Under the pieces are notes generated by a model. The model did not search any database, was not told the DNA's origin, and saw nothing but the letters and a program-made list of their open reading frames with translations. A stretch of DNA of 10,742 nt, from positions 1-10,742 of the forward strand of contig CBDVDM010000042.1 in assembly GCA_965372745.1 (NCBI GenBank), written 5' to 3'. Shown here piece after piece: positions 6,132-10,742 of the stretch (positions within the stretch are counted from its first letter, which is position 1; every line of letters begins with the position of its first letter). The translations under genes were made by a program, and so were the position numbers. This DNA comes from VRUG01 sp965372745 (GTDB lineage Bacteria; Planctomycetota; Phycisphaerae; Sedimentisphaerales; Anaerobacaceae).

Positions 6132-7103
6132 ATGAAAAAAATATTGAGCAGTTTGTTGATTGTCAGTCTTTTATTTGCTGTTGGGTGTCGGGAAAAAAAC
6201 CGGGAAGATTTAGAAGGAAAACAGTTACAGGGAACAATGACCTTGTCAGGGGCATGGGCACTTTATCCTATGGTGGTTAGATGGGCCGAAGAGTTTCAGA
6301 AGATTCATCCGAAGGTAAGGATTGATGTAGCCGCCGGAGGGGCCGGCAAAGGAATGGCTGACTGCCTGGCAAAGGTTGTAGACCTGGGTATGGTTTCACG
6401 TGATGTTTACACTGTTGAAATCGAAAAAGGGGCATGGTGGGTTTCCGTGACCAAAGATGCGGTAGTACCTACGATTAACGAAAATAATCCTTCGTTAAAA
6501 GAGCTGCTTGCCAAAGGTATTACTAAGCAACTGTTCATCAATATATGGATAACGGGAGAGGCCGGGAACTGGGGGCAGGTTACAGACAATAATGAGAATA
6601 CAGATGCCATTCATGTCTACACACGTTCTGATGCCTGTGGTGCTGCCCAGGTCTGGGCCAAATTCTTAGGCAAAAGACAGGAGGACCTTCTTGGTGTTGG
6701 GGTTTACGGAGACCCGGGATTGGCAGTAGCTGTTAAGAGAGATGTTCTTGGGATTGGGTTCAACAATATCAACTATGTTTACGATTCCAAAACCCAAAAA
6801 CAGGTTGAGCAGATAAAAGTTCTGCCTATCGATATTAATGGTAATGGACTGATAGATAAGGATGAAGATTTCTACGACAGTCGGGACGAAATAGTTAGTG
6901 CCATAACAACAGGAAGATACCCATCTCCGCCGGCAAGAGCGCTGCATCTTGTTTCTCATGGCAGGCCAGAAAGGATGGTTGTGTTGGAATTTATAAAGTG
7001 GGTTCTTACTGACGGCCAGAAATATATTCCCGAATCCGGCTACATTAACCTGACCGAAAAGAAAATCGCCGAAGAACTGAAGAAACTCGAAGGTAATGAA
7101 TAA
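6132..7103 (+). CDS. pstS: Phosphate-type ABC transporter substrate-binding lipoprotein
   Basis: This is the ligand-capturing component of the importer encoded by the next three genes, anchored outside the cytoplasmic membrane. The 323-residue protein has a lipoprotein signal peptide (KK at 2-3, hydrophobic 4-17, FAVGC with the lipidated Cys at 19). Binding-loop motifs of the PstS family follow: TLSGAWALYPM (37-47), AAGGAGKGM (67-75), VSRDV (88-92), TRSDACGAA (164-172) and GVYGDPGLA (190-198). Where E. coli PstS has Ser-Gly-Thr (139-141) contacting phosphate, this protein has Cys-Gly-Ala (169-171). A perfect EF-hand loop, DINGNGLIDKDE (234-245), lies in the C-terminal lobe. I recall both traits from the PstS subfamily of Bacteroidetes and relatives. 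The ribosome binding site is weak (GTGGA). The gene follows rrf2 by 15 bp, and its end overlaps pstC by 8 bp. Phosphate is the likely ligand because of the Pst partners; another oxyanion is not excluded. Confidence 0.92.
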   Translation: MKKILSSLLIVSLLFAVGCREKNREDLEGKQLQGTMTLSGAWALYPMVVRWAEEFQKIHPKVRIDVAAGGAGKGMADCLAKVVDLGMVSRDVYTVEIEKGAWWVSVTKDAVVPTINENNPSLKELLAKGITKQLFINIWITGEAGNWGQVTDNNENTDAIHVYTRSDACGAAQVWAKFLGKRQEDLLGVGVYGDPGLAVAVKRDVLGIGFNNINYVYDSKTQKQVEQIKVLPIDINGNGLIDKDEDFYDSRDEIVSAITTGRYPSPPARALHLVSHGRPERMVVLEFIKWVLTDGQKYIPESGYINLTEKKIAEELKKLEGNE

Positions 7104-7986
7104 GAGATTATTAAAAGACAAACTTGCCGGCAGGTTTATGCTGCTGCTGACGATTTTCGCAGGGCTAATTGTATTTATTATGGCCATCGGATTATATCAG
7201 AGGTCAAGGCCGATTCTGGCGATTAAATCATTAAGCGAGTTGTTGTTTTCAACGTCCTGGCATCCTTTAAAACAGGAGTTTGGCTTTTTGCCATTTATCA
7301 TGGGCTCACTCTGGGTGACTGGAGTAGCTGTTGTTATTGCAATTCCTCTTTGTCTTTTAACTGCAATTTTTCTTTCTGAATATGCACCAAAATTTGTGCG
7401 GGAATGGGCAAAACCCCTTATCGACCTGCTTGCCGGTATCCCTTCAGTAGTCTACGGAGTCTGGGGAGTTTTGGTTATAGTCCCGCTGATAAAAGACCAC
7501 ATTGCACCTTTCTTCGGAACTTTCTCAACCGGCTACAGTGTGCTCGCTGGCGGCATCGTTTTGGCAATAATGGTCTTTCCAATAATCATTCACGTTTCCT
7601 TAGAGGTTTTCAGATCCGTACCGTTTGAACTCAGAGAGGCTTCCTTATCATTGGGTGCAACCAGGTGGCAGACGGTAAAGTATGTTGTCATACGCAAAGC
7701 AATGCCGGGTATTATCGCTGCGATTGTATTAGGCCTGTCACGTGCCTTCGGTGAAACGATGGCCGTCCTTATGGTAGCCGGAAATGTAGCAAAGGTTCCA
7801 TCTTCGATACTTGACCCTGCATATCCTTTGCCGGCATTGATTGCCAATAATTATGGCGAGATGCTGTCTGTTCCATTATACGATTCTGCCTTGCTGCTTG
7901 CCTGTCTGGTTTTATTACTGGTAGTGTTGTTTTTCAATGTTATAGCGAGAATCGTTCTAATCAAAGTTGAAAGAAGTATACAGTAG
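7096..7986 (+). CDS. pstC: Phosphate ABC transporter permease PstC
   Basis: One of the two inner-membrane channel subunits. The 296-residue protein has a cytoplasmic basic N-terminus and about six membrane helices (roughly 13-33, 68-93, 108-130, 145-168, 205-228, 262-288). The EAA loop that docks on the ATPase is clear: REASLSLGATRWQTVKYVV (180-198) ending in AMPGI (202-206). The motifs LAGIPSVVYGVWG (112-124) and SRAFGETMAV (215-224) are typical of PstC. The ATG at 7096 lies inside the end of pstS (ATGAATAA), so translation is probably coupled to pstS; the nearby AAGG is very close to the start. The stop codon is one base before pstA. Confidence 0.95.
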   Translation: MNKRLLKDKLAGRFMLLLTIFAGLIVFIMAIGLYQRSRPILAIKSLSELLFSTSWHPLKQEFGFLPFIMGSLWVTGVAVVIAIPLCLLTAIFLSEYAPKFVREWAKPLIDLLAGIPSVVYGVWGVLVIVPLIKDHIAPFFGTFSTGYSVLAGGIVLAIMVFPIIIHVSLEVFRSVPFELREASLSLGATRWQTVKYVVIRKAMPGIIAAIVLGLSRAFGETMAVLMVAGNVAKVPSSILDPAYPLPALIANNYGEMLSVPLYDSALLLACLVLLLVVLFFNVIARIVLIKVERSIQ

Positions 7987-7987
7987 A

Positions 7988-8839
7988 ATGGATAAAAGAA
8001 AAATAGAAGAAAATTTATTCAAGGGATTAATGATTGTCTCTACGCTCATTATTCTTTCGAGTCTTGTGCTTATATTAGCCACGGTTGTTATAAAGGGGCT
8101 GCCCGCGATGAACCTGGCAATGCTCACCCAGTCACCCAAAGGCGGATTCTATCTGGGCAAGGAAGGCGGAATATTAAATGCCATTGTTGGTTCGCTTTAT
8201 TTGGCGACAGGGGCAACATTCTTAGCTATTCTGATTAGCCTGCCTGTTGTCCTGTACCTCAATGTATATGCCAGAAAAGGTTCTCGTATAATAACTTTTA
8301 CACGCTTTTCTCTTGATGTTTTATGGGGAGTTCCATCGATAGTTTACGGTGCTTTCGGCTTTACGATTATGCTTTTCTTTGGTCTCAGGGCCTCGCTCTT
8401 AGGTGGTATTATTACTGTTTCGCTGCTGATACTGCCTATTATGACCAGGGCAATGGACGAGGTAATAAGAATGGTACCGAAAGAACTTTTAGAGGCATCA
8501 TATTCTTTAGGGGCGACCAGGTTAGAGACGGCTTTGAAGGTTGTGGTAAGGCAGGCCATGCCTGGGATACTGACCGCTGTTTTGATTGCCTTTGGAAGAG
8601 GTATCGGCGATGCAGCTTCAGTAATCTTTACTGCCGGCTTTAGTGATTTTATTCCGTATTCCCTGTTCAGACCGGCGGCTACCCTGCCGTTAGCTATTTT
8701 CTTTCAACTTGGTACCCCTTTTCCTGAGGTACAGGACAGGGCGTATGCCTCTGCATTTATACTCACTGTAATTATTTTAATAGTAAGTATAACTTCCAGA
8801 ATTTTAACCAGAAGGTTCACCAGGCACGTTATAAAGTAG
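7988..8839 (+). CDS. pstA: Phosphate ABC transporter permease PstA
   Basis: The second channel subunit, partner of PstC. I chose the ATG at 7988, one base after the pstC stop. An in-frame TTG at 7967 would add seven residues and overlap pstC, but is less likely. The 283-residue protein begins with a basic stretch and a membrane helix (about 13-36). The PstA signature SPKGGFYLGKEGGILNAIVG (49-68) follows. Further helices lie at about 66-92, 112-133, 137-155, 192-215 and 255-275. Other landmarks are LWGVPSIVYGAFG (112-124), the EAA loop LEASYSLGATRLETALKVV (168-186) with AMPGI (190-194), and FGRGIGDAASV (202-212). The pattern of positively charged ends fits a six-helix inner-membrane protein. 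The stop overlaps the AGGAGG of pstB. Confidence 0.95.
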   Translation: MDKRKIEENLFKGLMIVSTLIILSSLVLILATVVIKGLPAMNLAMLTQSPKGGFYLGKEGGILNAIVGSLYLATGATFLAILISLPVVLYLNVYARKGSRIITFTRFSLDVLWGVPSIVYGAFGFTIMLFFGLRASLLGGIITVSLLILPIMTRAMDEVIRMVPKELLEASYSLGATRLETALKVVVRQAMPGILTAVLIAFGRGIGDAASVIFTAGFSDFIPYSLFRPAATLPLAIFFQLGTPFPEVQDRAYASAFILTVIILIVSITSRILTRRFTRHVIK

Positions 8840-8848
8840 GAGGCCAAG

Positions 8849-9610
8849 ATGGAATCCGGGACACATATAAGTGTGCAAAACCTGAACGTTTTTTACGGAA
8901 ATCAGCAGGCGTTAAAAAATATCACTATTGACATCCCGGACAAAAAGATAATCGCTATTATTGGTCCATCCGGCTGCGGCAAGACCACGCTTTTAAAGTC
9001 GTTTAACCGCTTGATAGATTCGGTAGACGGCATCAGGGTTTCCGGCAAAGTTTTAGTTGATGGAGAAAATATCTTTGATTCCAGAATAGATGTTACTCGC
9101 ATCAGAAAAAAGATGGGTCTGCTTGCCCAGAGTCCATACCCTTTGCCAATGTCAATTTATGATAACGTAGCTTATGGCCCGAGAATACACGGATTAAAAA
9201 ACAAAGAGAAACTCAACCAGATAGTTGAGTACTATCTTAAGGAAGCGAGTCTTTGGGATGAGGTCAAAGACAGGCTGCATTCACCGGCATCAAGAATTTC
9301 GGTAGGACAGCAGCAGAGACTTTGCCTGGCAAGAGGATTAGCAGTTGAGCCTGAAATTATTCTTGCCGACGAACCAACCTCTGCACTTGACCCGAAATCT
9401 AGCATACGTATCGAGCAAAGTTTCCTTAGACTAAAGAGTAAGTACACGACCATTATTGTCACCCATATCTTACGCCAGGCAAAAAGACTTGCTGATTATG
9501 TAGCTTTTCTCTATTGCGGCGAGTTAATAGAACACGGCACAGCGGAAGAGATTTTTGAAAACCCCAAAGAAGAAATGACTAAGGAATATATGAAAGGAAC
9601 AATAAGTTAA
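8849..9610 (+). CDS. pstB: Phosphate ABC transporter ATP-binding protein PstB
   Basis: The cytoplasmic ATPase that drives the PstCA channel as a dimer. The 253-residue length is normal for PstB. Walker A is GPSGCGKTT (39-47), the Q-loop Gln is 94 (LLAQSPYPLP), MSIYDNVAYGPRIHG (101-115) is the classic PstB segment, Walker B is IILADEP (170-176), the D-loop is SALD (178-181) and the H-loop His is 206 (VTHIL). The ABC signature reads ISVGQQQR (150-157) instead of LSGGQQQR, with Val in place of the first Gly, and the Q-loop lacks the usual FQKPNPFP wording. All nucleotide-handling residues are otherwise present, so I expect it to be active. AGGAGG (8838-8843) stands 5 nt before the ATG and overlaps the pstA stop, the best ribosome binding site in the operon. 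No phoU follows, and I see no clear terminator before tRNA-Val. Confidence 0.95.
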   Translation: MESGTHISVQNLNVFYGNQQALKNITIDIPDKKIIAIIGPSGCGKTTLLKSFNRLIDSVDGIRVSGKVLVDGENIFDSRIDVTRIRKKMGLLAQSPYPLPMSIYDNVAYGPRIHGLKNKEKLNQIVEYYLKEASLWDEVKDRLHSPASRISVGQQQRLCLARGLAVEPEIILADEPTSALDPKSSIRIEQSFLRLKSKYTTIIVTHILRQAKRLADYVAFLYCGELIEHGTAEEIFENPKEEMTKEYMKGTIS

Positions 9611-9696
9611 AAGACAGGTATAAATTTAAAAAAAGCAACCTGGAAAAGTACGGCACCAGACAAAGCACAAGTCCTTGTATTACAAAGGGTTACGAA

Positions 9697-9770
9697 TGGG
9701 CGGTATAGGACTTGAACCTACGACCTCCTGCGTGTCGAGCAGGCGCTCTAGCCAGCTGAGCTAACCGCCC
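9697..9770 (-). tRNA. tRNA-Val (anticodon GAC)
   Basis: On the minus strand 74 nt fold as a full cloverleaf. The acceptor stem GGGCGGT (9770-9764) pairs with ACCGCCC (9704-9698), and the discriminator is A at 9697. The D-arm starts GCTC. The anticodon stem CCTGC/GCAGG encloses the loop TCGACAC, giving GAC (complement of 9734-9736), which reads GUC and GUU. The T-loop is TTCAAGT. CCA is not encoded. Loop position 33 is C instead of the nearly invariant U. The gene converges on the pst operon, 86 bp from the pstB stop. Confidence 0.9.
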
Positions 9771-9779
9771 CTAAGTATT

Positions 9780-9810
9780 GTTATATTAACAAGCTATAAA
9801 TGAAAATCAA
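9780..9810 (-). promoter_or_regulatory. Weak candidate promoter of tRNA-Val
   Basis: On the minus strand TTGATT (9810-9805) and TATAAC (9785-9780) are separated by 19 nt, longer than ideal. Initiation near 9773 would fit a short tRNA leader. The surroundings are very A/T-rich, so chance matches are easy. Confidence 0.3.
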
Positions 9811-9884
9811 GAATTTTTTAAACACTGATTTCGTAGATTTCGAGATTTAAAACAGGAGGGTTGGGTGCTTTGGGCGCGATTATT

Positions 9885-10016
9885 TGCGCAAGTTGCCGAA
9901 AAAGTCGTGCAAAAAGTAACAAGAAGTTACAAAAATTCGCACGAATTGACATAAAACGTGCACGAAATACACCAAAATGTACATAAATTTACATGCTATG
10001 AAAATGAACTTGCGCA
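9885..10016. repeat. 132-bp A-rich element bounded by 10-bp inverted repeats
   Basis: TGCGCAAGTT (9885-9894) and AACTTGCGCA (10007-10016) are perfect inverted copies. Nested inside are TCGTGC (9905-9910) with GCACGA (9939-9944), GTAAC (9916-9920) with GTTAC (9926-9930), the palindrome CGTGCACG (9957-9964), and ATGTA (9977-9981) with TACAT (9990-9994). There is no coding frame. It could be a miniature mobile element, a protein-binding array or chance structure in A-rich DNA. Confidence 0.4.
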
Positions 10017-10039
10017 TTTGATTGAAAACCGCCACGAAG

Positions 10040-10074
10040 ACTTTAGACGATAGACTTTAGACAATAGACAGTAG
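10040..10074. repeat. Heptamer tandem array, five units (ACNNTAG)
   Basis: Five consecutive 7-bp units: ACTTTAG, ACGATAG, ACTTTAG, ACAATAG, ACAGTAG. All share AC at the start and TAG at the end. The same units reappear in the longer array at 10476-10531. Confidence 0.75.
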
Positions 10075-10101
10075 ATGGAAAAACTAACAACTAATTTTAG
10101 C

Positions 10102-10128
10102 CACAGAGAGCACTGAGAACACAGAGAA
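10102..10128. repeat. Three 9-bp repeats (CACWGAGAR)
   Basis: CACAGAGAG (10102-10110), CACTGAGAA (10111-10119) and CACAGAGAA (10120-10128) run in tandem. This CACAGAG motif is a familiar intergenic repeat in several environmental bacterial lineages. Confidence 0.65.
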
Positions 10129-10143
10129 AAATAAAAAATATGT

Positions 10144-10220
10144 AACCACGAATCCTGATACATCGGGACGAATTTACACGAAGTTTTTTAACCACGGATT
10201 TCACGGATTGACACGGATTG
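10144..10220. repeat. CACGAAT/CACGGATT repeat block with embedded mini-hairpin
   Basis: CACGGATT occurs three times at 10193, 10202 and 10212 (spacing 9 and 10 bp). It is preceded by related CCACGAAT (10146-10153) and ACACGAAG (10176-10183) units. Between them, flanked on both sides by CGAAT, sits TCCTGA-TACA-TCGGGA (10153-10168), a hairpin similar to the one at 1264-1279. Confidence 0.6.
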
Positions 10221-10357
10221 GATATGGCTTCACAGCCATTACGAAAATGGCTTATAGTCCAAAGCATTAAACTTTCTCTCGATGCAGGCATCTGTGAAAA
10301 GTTTTCAGCTTTGTCCTTCGGCTGGCAAAAACAGCCGGTGTGAAGCCGAGAGAATGC
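10218..10357 (+). other. Hairpin-dense block, possible structured RNA
   Basis: TTGGA (10218-10222) pairs with TCCAA (10258-10262) around two mutually exclusive hairpins. AGCCAT (10234-10239) can pair with ATGGCT on either side (10224-10229 or 10247-10252). Next, TTCTCTCG (10274-10281) pairs with CGAGAGAA (10347-10354), enclosing GATGC/GCATC (10281-10292) and CGGCTG/CAGCCG (10319-10337). It matches no RNA family I recognise. Stems this short arise often by chance, so this is only a candidate. Confidence 0.25.
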
Positions 10358-10362
10358 GTATA

Positions 10363-10397
10363 ATTTACTATTTACTATTAACGATTTTCTATTAACC
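10363..10397. repeat. Heptamer tandem array, five units (ATTWNCN)
   Basis: Five 7-bp units: ATTTACT, ATTTACT, ATTAACG, ATTTTCT, ATTAACC. Same period as the ACNNTAG arrays but a different unit sequence. Confidence 0.7.
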
Positions 10398-10399
10398 CA

Positions 10400-10446
10400 T
10401 TCGACTCGCTATGCTCGCTCCCTACTTCGCTATAGGCTGCGTAGGG
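10400..10446. repeat. Partial relative of the 1040-1163 element
   Basis: TTCGACTCGCTATGCTCGCTC (from 10400) closely resembles the right inner part of the palindrome at 1119-1140, where TTCGA, TCGC and GCTCGCTC occur in the same order. It is followed by CCCTAC (10420-10425) pairing with GTAGGG (10441-10446). It lacks the GTCATTTCGA ends. Confidence 0.4.
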
Positions 10447-10475
10447 CAAGCAGGGCAGGCAAGCCTGATAAGAAG

Positions 10476-10531
10476 ACAATAGACTTTAGACAATAGACAG
10501 AGGACGGACGACAGAAGACAGAGAACGGAGA
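10476..10531. repeat. Heptamer tandem array, eight units (ACNRWRG)
   Basis: Eight 7-bp units in phase: ACAATAG, ACTTTAG, ACAATAG, ACAGAGG, ACGGACG, ACAGAAG, ACAGAGA, ACGGAGA. The left half copies units of the array at 10040-10074, and the right half drifts to a purine-rich version. Confidence 0.75.
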
Positions 10532-10648
10532 GCGGTGCTGGCGGAGGCGAATAAACTGTTGTGGGATTGTCGGGTTTTGGCTGTAGATTTATAAATAAAT
10601 CTGTATATAGGGACAAGTTGGGTTTATAATGGTTGGATGTTAAATAAG

Positions 10649-10674
10649 TCAAACTGGCCGAATGGTCAGTTTGA
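10649..10674. repeat. Strong 11-bp hairpin (TCAAACTG / CAGTTTGA)
   Basis: TCAAACTGGCC (10649-10659) pairs with GGTCAGTTTGA (10664-10674) through 11 bp with one G-T pair and a GAAT loop. There is no T-run to its right. To its left the minus strand reads CTTATTTAAC, so a minus-strand terminator is possible but weak. AATGCAAAA then repeats at 10676 and 10697, AAAACTAA repeats at 10688 and 10702, and a small CGCC/GGCG hairpin follows at 10716-10726. Confidence 0.55.
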
Positions 10675-10742
10675 GAATGCAAAAATCAAAACTAAAAATG
10701 CAAAACTAAGGTATCCGCCTGCGGCGAATGACTGATTTTTAT

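Larger units (their letters stand above)
9771..10742. other. Repeat-rich intergenic region without genes
   Basis: Almost 1 kb holds no convincing gene. The only longer open frames (minus strand, 10097-10291 and 10422-10682) translate repeat arrays into low-complexity protein such as runs of VLCLLS. The stretch is a mosaic: A/T-rich DNA (9771-9884), an inverted-repeat element (9885-10016), heptamer arrays (10040-10074, 10363-10397, 10476-10531), 9-10 bp repeats (10102-10128, 10144-10220), a hairpin-rich block (10218-10357), and an isolated strong hairpin with A-rich direct repeats at the end (10649-10726). Confidence 0.75.

Noticed and set aside
6666..7187. Minus-strand open frame of 173 codons
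   Set aside because: Antisense to pstS and the start of pstC, both firmly supported, and with no recognisable domain.
7967..7987. Upstream TTG start for pstA
   Set aside because: It would overlap pstC by 20 bp without a better ribosome binding site; ATG 7988 directly after the pstC stop fits the family length.
9611..9696. Terminator after pstB
   Set aside because: Only 4-bp stems (CTGG/CCAG, CAAG/CTTG) are visible, with no proper T-run on the plus strand. A T7 on the minus strand might help end the tRNA-Val transcript, but the stem is too short to call.
10097..10291. Minus-strand open frame of 64 codons
   Set aside because: It translates the CACAGAG and CACGGATT repeat blocks; composition is repeat-driven, with no ribosome binding site or domain.
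10040..10531. Possible CRISPR array
   Set aside because: Repeat units are 7-10 bp with no constant long repeat and no unique spacers, so this is tandem satellite-type DNA.
10422..10682. Minus-strand open frame of 86 codons with VLCLLS-type repeats
   Set aside because: The protein periodicity comes from the 7-bp DNA array, not from a coding sequence, and the frame crosses several unrelated repeats.

Overview
The window looks like a chromosomal segment of a planctomycete of the Phycisphaerae/Sedimentisphaerales type, of moderate GC. Three things suggest this. The fragment at the left edge ends in a short dockerin-like tail of the form GDLNGDCKVDFED, which is very common on exported proteins of that group. 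Housekeeping genes are scattered as single units (carB without carA, hisF without hisH). The gene-poor stretches are packed with short-period degenerate repeats and small palindromes. The lineage is inferred from style, not from a phylogenetic marker.

Layout. 1-621: 3' end of an exported, dockerin-tailed protein, followed by a strong terminator. 856-926: tRNA-Gly(UCC) with its own promoter. 927-1303: gene-free, holding a 124-bp imperfect palindrome, a short heptamer array and two hairpins. 1304-4504 (minus): carB, complete. 4505-4737: divergent control region with a good sigma70-type promoter on each strand. 4738-5499 (plus): hisF, a divergent form. 5500-5711: a 12-bp inverted repeat, then a perfect TTGACA-N17-TATAAT promoter. 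5715-9610 (plus): a tight five-gene unit rrf2-pstS-pstC-pstA-pstB. 9697-9770 (minus): tRNA-Val(GAC). 9771-10742: almost 1 kb without a gene, a mosaic of heptamer arrays, 9-10 bp repeats, hairpins and an inverted-repeat element.

How the genes work together. The main functional unit is a high-affinity phosphate-type ABC importer: lipoprotein PstS captures the ligand, PstC and PstA form the channel, and PstB powers it. Its first gene encodes a small Rrf2-family DNA-binding protein instead of the usual PhoB/PhoR, and no phoU follows pstB. The rrf2 gene has a perfect promoter and a strong Shine-Dalgarno, but no ATG, GTG or TTG where the protein must begin. It appears to start at AUA or AUU, or carries a point mutation or base-call error there. 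This arrangement (Rrf2-led pst operon with a weak start codon on the regulator) is the best candidate for something new here. carB (pyrimidine/arginine synthesis) and hisF (histidine synthesis) are unrelated metabolic genes that share only a divergent intergenic region.
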